In this document: positions 27,148 to 35,127 of the stretch, in pieces
How the letters are laid out: each line of letters begins with the position of its first letter
Numbering within the stretch: position 1 is the stretch's first letter
Source of the DNA: Xanthobacteraceae bacterium
Lineage (GTDB): Bacteria; Pseudomonadota; Alphaproteobacteria; Rhizobiales; Xanthobacteraceae
Assembly (NCBI GenBank): GCA_019454205.1
Contig: CP075369.1
Location: forward strand, 1,116,001-1,180,000
Length of the DNA: 64,000 nucleotides
Direction of reading: 5' to 3'
Translations under genes and position numbers: made by a program
Notes under the pieces: model-generated
Told to the model about the DNA's origin: nothing
The model's database searches: none
What the model saw: the letters and a program-made list of their open reading frames with translations, nothing else

Positions 27148-27656
27148 CGGCTTTTCCCGGTCCGGCGCGTCTTAGCGACCTTCTCGATCGCATCGACGAC
27201 GGAGTGATAGCCGGTGCAGCGGCAGTAATTGCCGGAGATGGCGTCCCGGATTTCGTCGCGCGTGGGCGAGGCATTCTGTTCGAGCAGTTCGGCGGCGGTG
27301 GTCAGCATGCCCGGCGTGCAGAAGCCGCATTGCAGTGCGTTGCGATTGACGAATTCTTCCTGAAGGTCGGCGATGACGCCGCTGTCGGTAAGGCCTTCGA
27401 TGGTCTCGACTTTCGCGCCATCGGCCTGCACTGCAAGGATCAGGCAGCCGCGGATTGCCTTGCCGTTGACGCGGATCGTGCAGGCGCCGCATACGCCATG
27501 CTCGCAACCGATATGCGATCCGGTGAGACCGAGGTCTTCGCGCAGGAAGTCGATGAGGTGCGTGCGCGCAGCGACCTGCCGCGTGACGCGCTCGCCGTTC
27601 ACCGTCATGGTGATGGATTGCGAGAAGCTCAGAACCGGAACATTCATCGCCGTCAC
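27144..27656 (-). CDS. Molybdenum hydroxylase small subunit, 2x[2Fe-2S] (system 1)
   Basis: Electron-transfer subunit, about 170 residues. Plant-type ferredoxin cluster CEHGVCGAC with a further Cys in GCLILAVQ, then the helical cluster domain QCGFCTPGM and YCRCTGYHSVVDAI. All eight cysteines are present. The GTG at 27656 overlaps the medium-subunit stop (GTGA); an ATG three codons in is the alternative. Confidence 0.93.
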   Translation of the reverse strand: MTAMNVPVLSFSQSITMTVNGERVTRQVAARTHLIDFLREDLGLTGSHIGCEHGVCGACTIRVNGKAIRGCLILAVQADGAKVETIEGLTDSGVIADLQEEFVNRNALQCGFCTPGMLTTAAELLEQNASPTRDEIRDAISGNYCRCTGYHSVVDAIEKVAKTRRTGKSR

Positions 27657-28495
27657 GCCGCTTCGATGGAAGTCATCACGCGCTTCAGCAGCACGCGGGC
27701 GAATTGCATTTTTGTCTGCGACGAGTTTTCCGAATCCGGCGGCGGCGAGAGGTCATCGCCGAGCGCGGCTTGCGCGTCCTCGATGCTGCCGCCCTTGAGC
27801 AGCACGCTCGCGGCTTTTTCCGCGAGCATCGCGTGATCGCCGACGCTGAAATAGGCGAGGCGCAGCGCAGTCCATTTGCCGTTGTTCTGCGTTCCCTGTA
27901 CGGCGAGGCCGACTGTCGCGTAGTCGCCGTGACGGCGCACCAGTTCGGAGAAACCGGACTTCGCACCGGCGGCAGGAACGGGAATCTCGATTGCGGTTAG
28001 CACTTCGTTATGTTCGAGCGCGGTTTCGAACAACCCTTTGAAATATTTCTCGATGGGAATTCGCCGTTCGCCGTTCTTGCCGGTAGCGACGATGGTCGCG
28101 CCAAGTGCGAGGCAACATGCCGGATGCTCTGTGGCGGGATCGGACAACGCCAGCGAACCGCCGATGGTGCCGCGGTTGCGAATCGCCATGTGCGCGATAT
28201 GCGGCACCGCCTTCGCGATCAGCGGCAGTTTTTGCGCGATCAATGGCGACGCGCCGAGTTCAGCGTGGCGCACCAGCGCGCCAATGCGGATGACGCCGTT
28301 CGCTTCCGAAATGGAAGAGAGGCCATCGATCCCGTTGATGTCGATGAGTAGGGAAGGGCTGGAAAGACGCATGTTCAGGCCCGTAATCAGGCTCTGGCCG
28401 CCCGCAAGCAGCTTCGCGTCGTCGTATCGGTCCAGCCAGTCTATCGCTTCTGGCAGGGATCCGGGCTTGACGTAGGCCACATCTGGCGCTTTCAC
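27653..28495 (-). CDS. Molybdenum hydroxylase medium subunit, FAD-binding (system 1)
   Basis: FAD subunit, 280 residues. FAD motifs AGGQSLITGLNMRL and RNRGTIGGSLALSDPATEHPA are intact, with the C-terminal CO-dehydrogenase flavoprotein domain. The start is a GTG at 28495 (VKAPDVAYVKPGS), preceded by a strong GGGGAGG site; the longer open frame reaching 28660 would run through the divergent promoter. First gene of the minus-strand operon that continues through the small and large subunits and the Liv transporter. Confidence 0.92.
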   Translation of the reverse strand: MKAPDVAYVKPGSLPEAIDWLDRYDDAKLLAGGQSLITGLNMRLSSPSLLIDINGIDGLSSISEANGVIRIGALVRHAELGASPLIAQKLPLIAKAVPHIAHMAIRNRGTIGGSLALSDPATEHPACCLALGATIVATGKNGERRIPIEKYFKGLFETALEHNEVLTAIEIPVPAAGAKSGFSELVRRHGDYATVGLAVQGTQNNGKWTALRLAYFSVGDHAMLAEKAASVLLKGGSIEDAQAALGDDLSPPPDSENSSQTKMQFARVLLKRVMTSIEAA

Positions 28496-28539
28496 GTCGT
28501 CCTCCCCAAGGCAGCAGTTGTACATCCGCTGCCGCTTAT

Positions 28540-28553
28540 TTATCTTTTGATAA
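28540..28553. promoter_or_regulatory. Operator-like palindrome between TetR and hydroxylase genes
   Basis: TTATCTTTTGATAA, a perfect 5-base inverted repeat with a TTTT spacer inside an AT-rich patch that stands out from the GC-rich surroundings. It lies midway between the divergent starts at 28495 and 28595. Probable binding site for the adjacent TetR regulator or part of overlapping promoters. Confidence 0.55.
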
Positions 28554-28594
28554 TTAGAACGTCGCCATCGCCTCCTGTCAACGACAACCCTGAA

Positions 28595-29323
28595 ATGCCT
28601 CCAAAATCGAAACGCCGCACCGCACAACGCAAACGGATGAGTCCGGCTGAGCGCAAGCACAGCATCGCCGAGGGTGCGATCAGGTTTTTCGCGGAGAAGG
28701 GGATCGACGGCCAGACGCGTGAGCTTGCAAAGCGCCTCGGCATCACGCAGCCGCTTCTCTATCGTTATTTTCCGAGCAAGGAAGACCTGATCGAGCAGGT
28801 CTATGAAGACCTCTACCTCAAGCGCTGGAAAGCGGACTGGGAATACTTGATCGCCGACCGTTCGCTCTCCATCGGCGAGCGCTTCCGGCGCTTCGAGAAG
28901 GATTACCAGAAAACCATCCTAACCTACGACTGGCTAAGGATTTTCTTCTCCGCAGGCCTGAACGGGTTCGCGCTGCCGAGCCGCTATTTGGGCCGGGTTC
29001 GCGAGCGCATCTTCACGCCCGCACTCGCCGAGTTTCGCCGCGAATACGGTTTCCCGCCACCGGAAGAACTGCCGCTGTCCGATAGCGAATACGAATTGCT
29101 CTACGGGATTCACGGCGCGCTCGTTTATGTCGGCGTGCGGCGTTACATCTACAACATGAAGGTCGAGGACGATCAGGATGCAATCTTCGACATCGTGCTG
29201 GATGCGTTTCTGGTAGGTCTGCCGCCGATCATGCGCCGCATCGTTGACGCGCAGATCGCAAACCGGAAAACTGCAAGGTCAAGAGCACTGCACCGCGAGA
29301 GCCGGACACGGAAGCGAAAGTAA
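28595..29323 (+). CDS. TetR/AcrR-family transcriptional regulator
   Basis: A 242-residue regulator. The N-terminal helix-turn-helix is clear: AIRFFAEKGIDGQTRELAKR then LGITQPLLYRYFPSKEDLIE, as in TetR proteins. The C-terminal ligand domain is rich in aromatic residues and matches no subfamily I can name. The ATG at 28595 is preferred; the frame is open to a TTG at 28547. It is divergent from the molybdenum hydroxylase operon, with an AT-rich palindrome between, so it most likely represses that operon and responds to its substrate (inference). Confidence 0.88.
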   Translation: MPPKSKRRTAQRKRMSPAERKHSIAEGAIRFFAEKGIDGQTRELAKRLGITQPLLYRYFPSKEDLIEQVYEDLYLKRWKADWEYLIADRSLSIGERFRRFEKDYQKTILTYDWLRIFFSAGLNGFALPSRYLGRVRERIFTPALAEFRREYGFPPPEELPLSDSEYELLYGIHGALVYVGVRRYIYNMKVEDDQDAIFDIVLDAFLVGLPPIMRRIVDAQIANRKTARSRALHRESRTRKRK

Positions 29324-29356
29324 TCCGGCGATAAACAAGAATAAAAGGGGAGTTCG

Positions 29357-29794
29357 ATGCTGCAATTTCTTTCGCACTATAACGTGCGCACGCGTAAAAC
29401 TACCGAAACCCGCGACTTTTACGTGAAAGTACTGGGCCTTCGCGAAGGGCCGCGGCCGCAATTTCCGTTCCCGGGTCACTGGATGTATTGCGGCGATGCC
29501 GATGTTCTGCACATCGCAGGCATCGTGGATGGCGATCCCGGCCTGCAACAATATCTCGGCGATCGCGGCGCGGAAGCCGAACTGACCGGTGGTGGTGCCA
29601 TCGACCATGTCGCTTTCACCGCGAAAGACGCGGTTACGATGGCGAAGCATTTCGTGGCGAACAAGGTTCCCGCCCGTCACCGCCGCGTGCCGAACATGGA
29701 TCTCTACCAGATCTTTCTGGAAGACCCGAACGGCATCACCATCGAATTGAACTTCCCCGGCGAAAACCCGCCAGCCGATATTCCCGGAGCCTGA
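29357..29794 (+). CDS. VOC (glyoxalase/dioxygenase)-superfamily protein
   Basis: A 145-residue protein with two beta-alpha-beta-beta-beta modules. Likely metal ligands: His in SHYNVRT, His in VLHIAG or IDHVAFT, and the Glu in ITIELNF. The pattern GGAIDHVAFTAKD and YQIFLEDPNGITIELNF is standard VOC. Preceded by a GGGGAG site. It lies between the TetR gene and a flavin monooxygenase, so a ring-cleavage or isomerase role in the same pathway is possible; the sequence cannot tell a dioxygenase from a lyase. Confidence 0.82.
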   Translation: MLQFLSHYNVRTRKTTETRDFYVKVLGLREGPRPQFPFPGHWMYCGDADVLHIAGIVDGDPGLQQYLGDRGAEAELTGGGAIDHVAFTAKDAVTMAKHFVANKVPARHRRVPNMDLYQIFLEDPNGITIELNFPGENPPADIPGA

Positions 29795-29810
29795 AAGGGC
29801 GTTCGCTCCC

Positions 29811-31019
29811 ATGACGTATGCGCGGCGGCGAGCAGTAGTCGTCGGCGGTTCGCTGGCCGGGTTGTTCGCGGGACTATTCCTGCGGCGCACCGGCTGGGAT
29901 GTAACCGTGCATGAACGCGTGGGGAGCGAACTCGGCTCGCGTGGTGCAGGCATCGTTACGCACGACGATCTGCACCAGAAAATTGCGCTCGCGACCGGCG
30001 ATGACGGCGCGCCCGGCGTTCCCGTACGCGGGCGTGTGGTGCTCGATAAATCAGGCAGCGTAGTTTGCGAAAGCGAACATCCGCAGCGTCTCGCATCGTG
30101 GGACCGGCTGTGGCGGCTGCTGCGGAAATCCGCCGGCTCGATGTACCGGCAGGGTAGCGCGTTCGAGTCATTGAAGCAGGACAACGATAGCGTCGTCGTG
30201 AATTTTTCTGGCGGCAGCGTGCTGCGCGCCGATCTTCTGATCTGCGCAGATGGTATCCGCTCGACGGCACGTCGCATCCTGATGCCGGATGCGGTTCCGC
30301 AATACGCCGGCTATGTCGCCTGGCGCGGGCTAGTGCCGGAGACGTTGCTCTCGAAGGAAACGCGCGCCGCACTGATGGATCGTTTCGGATTCTGCCTGCC
30401 GCCCGGCGAGCAGATGCTTGGCTATCCGGTGGATGGCGCCGACGACGATGTGAAACGATACAATTATGTCTGGTACCGGCCCGCCGACCGCGAACGGGAT
30501 TTGCCGCGGCTGTTTCAGGGGCGAGATGGAAAGTTTCACGGCGACGCCATCGCACCCGATCTTCTGCTGCCGGAAGTGCTCGATGAAATGCGCTCGGCAG
30601 CGGAGCGGACGCTCGCTCCCGCTTTTGCGGAAATCGTCCGCCAGACTCCACAGCCGCTGTTGCAGGCGATCTCCGATCTCGAAGTGCCGCAGATGGTGTG
30701 CGGACGCGCAGTGCTGATCGGCGATGCCGCGTTTGTCGCGCGTCCGCATGTCGGCATGGGCGTAACCAAGGCCGCGGCGGACGCCTGGGCGCTTGCTTCG
30801 GCGCTGGAGACGGAGCCCGCCATCGACACAGCGCTGGCGAAATTCAATGCGGAGCGGGTCGCGCTCGGTAGCCGCATTATCCGCCGCGCGCGCCATCTCG
30901 GCGCTTATATGCAATCCCAGCTTCTGAGCGATGCCGAGCGGCATCTTGCGGAGAAGCATCGCAGTCCGCAGGCGGTGATGAAAGAGACCGCTTCGATGGC
31001 GGGTATGGAGAACTGGTAG
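29811..31019 (+). CDS. FAD-dependent monooxygenase, 2,6-dihydroxypyridine 3-monooxygenase-like
   Basis: Flavoprotein hydroxylase of 402 residues. FAD-binding GGSLAGLFAGLFLRRTG at the N-terminus, a DG motif ICADGIRSTARR, and GRAVLIGDAAFVARPHVGMG for FAD ribityl binding. The stretches YAGYVAWRGLVP and LIGDAAFVARPH recall dihydroxypyridine hydroxylase of nicotine pathways more than phenol or salicylate hydroxylases (comparison from memory, not alignment). With a molybdenum hydroxylase nearby this fits degradation of an N-heteroaromatic. It follows the VOC gene by 16 bases. Confidence 0.85.
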   Translation: MTYARRRAVVVGGSLAGLFAGLFLRRTGWDVTVHERVGSELGSRGAGIVTHDDLHQKIALATGDDGAPGVPVRGRVVLDKSGSVVCESEHPQRLASWDRLWRLLRKSAGSMYRQGSAFESLKQDNDSVVVNFSGGSVLRADLLICADGIRSTARRILMPDAVPQYAGYVAWRGLVPETLLSKETRAALMDRFGFCLPPGEQMLGYPVDGADDDVKRYNYVWYRPADRERDLPRLFQGRDGKFHGDAIAPDLLLPEVLDEMRSAAERTLAPAFAEIVRQTPQPLLQAISDLEVPQMVCGRAVLIGDAAFVARPHVGMGVTKAAADAWALASALETEPAIDTALAKFNAERVALGSRIIRRARHLGAYMQSQLLSDAERHLAEKHRSPQAVMKETASMAGMENW

Positions 31020-31106
31020 GCGGGGGAGGACGCCGGCAAAAAGTCCGGCCTTGATCGCCCGTCAGCCAGCGCCTAGACCAAAAGCATATAGCCAATCGTT
31101 GCGTAT

Positions 31107-31712
31107 GTGGCGCCCGTGAAACTGAACAAAAACCCGAACACCCCCCACCGCCTCATCATCGCGATCACCGGCGCATCCGGCGTGATTTACGGAATCCGTG
31201 CGCTCGAATTACTGCGCGAGACGGAAATCGAGACGCATCTCATCGTCAGCAAGGCGGCTGAGCTTACCGTTGCCTACGAGACGGATTTTCCGCCCAAGGA
31301 ACTACGCAAACTGGCTTCCGTCTATCACGGTGTCGCCGACATCGGCGCGTCGATCTCCTCCGGGTCGTTCAAGACGATGGGCATGCTCATCGTGCCGTGC
31401 TCGATGCGAACCATGAGCGAGGTTGCGACCGGCGTTACCAGTTCGCTGGTCAGCCGTGCAGCCGATGTGGTGCTGAAGGAGCGCCGGAAACTGGTGCTCG
31501 CCGTTCGCGAGACGCCGCTTCATGCAGGGCATTTGCGGACGATGGCGACGCTCTCCGACCTAGGAGCGGTAATCGCGCCGGTGGTTCCGGCTTTTTACGC
31601 CAGACCGAAATCGCTCGACGACATGATCAATCACACGGTGGGCCGGCTGCTCGATAACTTCGGTATCGAACTGGGCGTCGTGCGCCGCTGGAAAGACGGC
31701 GAGAAGGGCTAG
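31107..31712 (+). CDS. ubiX: UbiX-family flavin prenyltransferase
   Basis: Makes prenylated FMN, the cofactor of UbiD decarboxylases. 201 residues from the GTG at 31107 (GTG at 31116 also possible). Flavoprotein motifs: IAITGASGVIYGIRALELL, LIVPCSMRTMSEVATGV, RKLVLAVRETPLHAGHL and the C-terminal DDMINHTVGRLLDNFGIE, all diagnostic for UbiX. A UbiD-family gene lies 11 kb downstream on the same strand at 42753, its probable client. Its end overlaps the convergent TIGR02444-type gene by four bases. Confidence 0.95.
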   Translation: MAPVKLNKNPNTPHRLIIAITGASGVIYGIRALELLRETEIETHLIVSKAAELTVAYETDFPPKELRKLASVYHGVADIGASISSGSFKTMGMLIVPCSMRTMSEVATGVTSSLVSRAADVVLKERRKLVLAVRETPLHAGHLRTMATLSDLGAVIAPVVPAFYARPKSLDDMINHTVGRLLDNFGIELGVVRRWKDGEKG

Positions 31713-32206
31713 CGCGCCGAAACGTCAGCGTAGGCGCCGAGCAGCGCTTCGAGTTCTTCGTCTTCAAATCGAAAGTTCAGATACTCCGCATAGCGCGCAA
31801 GGTTTGCGCGGGCGCTCCCGTTGTCGGGGCCGCCGGAAACGAGATCCGGAAATATCGCATAGAGATCGTCCTGCTCTATGCGCTCGGATTGCAGTTCGAG
31901 TTTCTTGATTCCGTCCCGGAAAGACTTTTTTGAAGCGGTGGCCTCTTTCGGAAGGTTTCGCCGGATCGCGCGCAACGGGATCACGACCTGCTCGCGCCAG
32001 GCTTTCACGCGCGCATCAACCATGCGCATTTCTTCGCTTGAGACAGTTTTTCCTGCCGTGGATAGCCACAGCAGGTAGAGCAGGACATTCACATCTACGC
32101 TCGCTCTGTCCTGCAATCCGACGCAAACGTCTCCCACGCGCGGCCTTGCATAGAACCGCAACGAGTAGTTCCAGAACGGATTGTCGCAAGTGATTTCGGC
32201 GTTCAT
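31709..32206 (-). CDS. TIGR02444/DUF2390-family protein
   Basis: A 165-residue cytoplasmic protein of unknown function. The N-terminal pattern NPFWNYSLRFYARPRVGDVC, then LQDRASVDVNVLLYLLWLS, matches the TIGR02444 family (FW-x-FS, LQD-x-x-G-x-DVN-LLL) well. No catalytic residues can be named. It is convergent with ubiX, sharing four bases, and its promoter would lie in the 32207-32454 gap, back to back with the ABC importer. Confidence 0.8.
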   Translation of the reverse strand: MNAEITCDNPFWNYSLRFYARPRVGDVCVGLQDRASVDVNVLLYLLWLSTAGKTVSSEEMRMVDARVKAWREQVVIPLRAIRRNLPKEATASKKSFRDGIKKLELQSERIEQDDLYAIFPDLVSGGPDNGSARANLARYAEYLNFRFEDEELEALLGAYADVSAR

Positions 32207-32368
32207 GCGTCGTTACGTCCTTTGCGTTTGCGCGCTGCAATATAACCGAAGATGTCTTGCGGCATCGGCGAAATACTTATCTTCGTTCCAAATATGGAAC
32301 GCGCCGTTGGCAACTTTTCTCTACTTTCGAGGCATCCGCAATGTGATGATCTCATAACAATAAGAACA

Positions 32369-32384
32369 GTTGCATCAACGCAAC
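32369..32384. promoter_or_regulatory. Inverted repeat in the promoter gap before the ABC importer
   Basis: GTTGC-ATCAAC-GCAAC, a perfect 5-base dyad with a 6-base spacer, about 85 bases before the ATG at 32455. The 248-base gap 32207-32454 otherwise holds AT-rich patches (CATAACAATAAGAACAG) that could be a promoter, and no gene. Operator role is a guess. Confidence 0.35.
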
Positions 32385-32454
32385 GCACGTGACGGCCAAC
32401 GACAAGTCGCTGTGGATCAACCGCGGGACAGATTGGCCAATTGGGGAGATGAGA

Positions 32455-33441
32455 ATGACCAACGTAACGAGACGGCAGGTTATGCGTTCGGCAGCGGCGG
32501 CCGGTATCGCCGCGGCGCTTCCGATGGCGAAGATTCCGCTGGCGCTTGCAAATGATCCGGTGAAATGGGCTTCGCTTACGCCCGGTTTCACGGTGCTCGT
32601 GACCGAATACATCCGTCACCACAAGCTCGACGAAAAGAACGGCTTCAAGCTTGCCGATCCGACCGTCTACACGTCCGTTCCGACCTATTACGGCGATTTC
32701 GTCGCCGGCAGCTACGATGTGTGCATCGGAAGCTGGGATACGTTCGCGACCCGCTATCTCGCGGGTGTGCCGATCAAGCTGCTCTGCAACATCTCGACTG
32801 CGCAGATGATCAACATCATGGCGCCGAAGACCGGCGCCAAGAGCGTGACCGAGCTGAAGGGCAAGACGCTCGCCGCGCCGCAATCGACTGGCACCTATCG
32901 CATCGTGCGCGCCGTCGTGCAGGAATATCTGAACTTCGACATCGAGAAAGAACTCACGGTCCAGAACGTGACCAATCCGGCAGCCTCGGTCGCACTTCTT
33001 CGCGCAGGCAGCGCTGATGCGGCGCTCTCGTGGGAGCCGAACATCACCAAGGGCATCGTCGAAGACCCGCGGCTTGGCGTGATCTTCAACGCCGGTCAGC
33101 TTTACAAGGAAAAGAACGGCCACGACCTCGCGTATTTCTCGGTCGGCGTTCGCAATTCGCTGCTCGAGAAGAACCCGAAGGCAGCGGCCAGCATCAACGG
33201 CGTATTCCGCGATTGCATCAACGGCATCCTGAAGGATGTTCCGGCTGCGGTTGCTATCGTCGGTGAGCGTACCGGCTTCGATCCGAAGGTTTTGCAGGAT
33301 GCGATTTCCTCCCGCCGTCTGCACTTCCACTTCGCTTCGATGCAGGACGCGGCGGAGCGCAAGGCAATGGTTGCCGCGTCGCAATTCTTTGCACGCAACA
33401 AGCTGCTGCCTTCCGTGGTGAACGACGGCTTCTTCGCCTGA
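32455..33441 (+). CDS. ABC transporter substrate-binding protein, NMT1/SsuA family, Tat-type signal
   Basis: Periplasmic binding protein of 328 residues. The ATG at 32455 has GGGGAG seven bases upstream and gives a short basic N-terminus with TRRQVMRSAAAAG, a likely twin-arginine signal. The mature protein WASLTPGFTVLVTEYIRHH and DVCIGSWDTFATRYLAG follow the SsuA/TauA/NMT1 fold used for sulfonates, thiamine precursors and, in alphaproteobacteria, aromatic acids. Permease and ATPase follow. The transporter abuts an acyl-CoA catabolic operon, so an aromatic or other carboxylic acid is likelier than a sulfonate (inference). Confidence 0.88.
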   Translation: MTNVTRRQVMRSAAAAGIAAALPMAKIPLALANDPVKWASLTPGFTVLVTEYIRHHKLDEKNGFKLADPTVYTSVPTYYGDFVAGSYDVCIGSWDTFATRYLAGVPIKLLCNISTAQMINIMAPKTGAKSVTELKGKTLAAPQSTGTYRIVRAVVQEYLNFDIEKELTVQNVTNPAASVALLRAGSADAALSWEPNITKGIVEDPRLGVIFNAGQLYKEKNGHDLAYFSVGVRNSLLEKNPKAAASINGVFRDCINGILKDVPAAVAIVGERTGFDPKVLQDAISSRRLHFHFASMQDAAERKAMVAASQFFARNKLLPSVVNDGFFA

Positions 33442-33462
33442 TCTGCCGCGAGGCAGCATCGA

Positions 33463-33490
33463 CTCCAGGTGCCGCGGCCGGCACCTGGAG
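33463..33490 (+). other. Stem-loop between binding-protein and permease genes
   Basis: A perfect 12-base inverted repeat (CTCCAGGTGCCG / CGGCACCTGGAG) with a 4-base loop, 21 bases after the binding-protein stop and 24 before the permease GTG. It is followed by CTTCCGCTTTAG, a weak T-run. Expected to reduce readthrough or stabilise the upstream mRNA, giving more binding protein than permease. Confidence 0.72.
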
Positions 33491-33514
33491 CTTCCGCTTT
33501 AGACAGAGGATCCC

Positions 33515-34339
33515 GTGGAGAACACGCAAACCAAAAGCGAAGTCAGGGTAGCGGCTGCGCCGGCCAATGTGGTGCGCCCCGAAGCCCGCGTGAAAAGCGA
33601 CCTGGTGCCGACCCTTGTCGTGTCGGCGTTGCTGATTCTCGTGATTCAGGTTGCAAGCTGGTATGTGCCGCCGTTCATCATCCCGGCGCCGTCGGCAATT
33701 CTGGAATCGGCCTGGCAGATACTTTCGCGGGACGCGAACCACATCGCGATTACCGCGGTTCGTCTGTTCATCGCCTTGCTGTTCGCGATGACGGTCGGCG
33801 TGTTGCTCGGCATCATCATGGGCACGCGCCCCGGCATTCGCCCTTATCTGCGTGCGCTCGTCATCATCGATACCGGCATTCCGGCATTGTCGTGGATGCT
33901 GATCGCGATCTTCTGGTTCAAGGAGCCGGAAGTCCGCATCTTCTTCATTCTTTCCGTCATCCTGATCCCGTTCTACGCGCTCAATATCTATGACGGCATC
34001 CGTGCGTTGCCGAAGGAATGGGTGGACATGATCGAAAGCTTCCGCCCGAACCGATGGCAGGTGCTGCGCTATCTCGTATTCCCGCACATCGTGCCGTACA
34101 TCTTCCTCACCACGAAATCGATCGTCGGCTACGCGATCCGAATGGCGATCTTTGCGGAACTGGTCGCTTCGGCCATCGGCATCGGCGCGCAGATGAACCT
34201 CGCGCAATCGAATTTCCGCATCGATCAGATCTTTGCGTGGACGTTGCTGCTCGTGATCATAAACCTGACCTTGCAGGCGCTGGTCACCGCGCTCGAAAAA
34301 ATCGTCCTGCGTTACCGTGCGGAGGCTACTGTTCGATGA
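33515..34339 (+). CDS. ABC transporter permease, SsuC/TauC type
   Basis: Inner-membrane permease, 274 residues, about six helices. The family markers are WYVPPFIIPAPSAILES near the N-terminus and the coupling loop FRPNRWQVLRYLVFPHIVPY. The start is a GTG at 33515 with an AGAGGA site. Its stop overlaps the ATPase start (ATGA at 34336). Confidence 0.92.
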   Translation: MENTQTKSEVRVAAAPANVVRPEARVKSDLVPTLVVSALLILVIQVASWYVPPFIIPAPSAILESAWQILSRDANHIAITAVRLFIALLFAMTVGVLLGIIMGTRPGIRPYLRALVIIDTGIPALSWMLIAIFWFKEPEVRIFFILSVILIPFYALNIYDGIRALPKEWVDMIESFRPNRWQVLRYLVFPHIVPYIFLTTKSIVGYAIRMAIFAELVASAIGIGAQMNLAQSNFRIDQIFAWTLLLVIINLTLQALVTALEKIVLRYRAEATVR

Positions 34340-35094
34340 AAGCTCCTTCCAGCGCAGTCATCACCATCGCCAACGTCAGCAAGGCGTTCGGTCCCCATGT
34401 CGTCGCAAAGGATTTGAGCATAGCGGTGGGGAAAGGGGAGATCGTCGCGCTCCTCGGCCGTACCGGCGCGGGCAAGAGCACCGTGCTCAACATGATCATG
34501 GGCAACCTCAAGCCCGACAGCGGAACGATCCGCGTCGCAGGTTTCGATCCCTACGGCGAGTTCAAGAAGCTGCGCGGCAGGATGGCGGTCAGCTTCCAGC
34601 AGGACCGTCTGCTGCCGTGGCGCACTGCGGTCGAGAACGTCGAACTCGGTCTGCTGATCCTCGGTATCCCGCATACGGAAGCGAAAAAGACTGCGAAGCT
34701 TTGGCTTGCGCGCGTCAATCTCGCAGATGCCGAAAACAAGTATGTGCACGAACTGTCCGGCGGGATGCGCCAACGCGTTTCGCTTGCGCGTGCGCTCGCG
34801 GTCGACCCTGAGCTGGTGCTGCTCGACGAGTCGTTCAGTCAGCTCGACCACGTCACTTCGAAAGCGTTGCGTGCCGACTTCGCGAAGGTCGCGCGCGAAT
34901 ACAAGAAGACCTGTCTGTTCGTGACGCATCGCATCGAGGATGCGATCGAAATGGCAGACCGCGTGCTGGTGCTGCGGCCGGGGGCAGGGCTTTGTCTGGA
35001 AGAACGTCTCACCGCGGAAACGCGCGCCGACGATGCCGCGCGTACCGCGTTGCACGACAGGATCGCCGACGCGATGGGCGATCACGGCGAATAA
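34336..35094 (+). CDS. ABC transporter ATP-binding protein, SsuB/TauB type
   Basis: ATPase of 252 residues from the ATG at 34336. Walker A GRTGAGKST, Q-loop SFQQDRLLPW, signature LSGGMRQRVS, Walker B LVLLDESFSQLD. The Walker B region reads DESFSQLD where the family usually has DEPFGALD, a mild departure that keeps the catalytic Glu. A longer frame from 34018 overlaps the permease and is not used. Confidence 0.92.
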   Translation: MKAPSSAVITIANVSKAFGPHVVAKDLSIAVGKGEIVALLGRTGAGKSTVLNMIMGNLKPDSGTIRVAGFDPYGEFKKLRGRMAVSFQQDRLLPWRTAVENVELGLLILGIPHTEAKKTAKLWLARVNLADAENKYVHELSGGMRQRVSLARALAVDPELVLLDESFSQLDHVTSKALRADFAKVAREYKKTCLFVTHRIEDAIEMADRVLVLRPGAGLCLEERLTAETRADDAARTALHDRIADAMGDHGE

Positions 35095-35127
35095 ACGATT
35101 TCAGGAATTAAACCGTAGGAGCGGTCC

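Noticed and set aside
31032..31049. Terminator hairpin after the flavin monooxygenase
   Set aside because: Only a 5-base GCCGG/CCGGC stem with an 8-base loop and no T-run; too weak to call.
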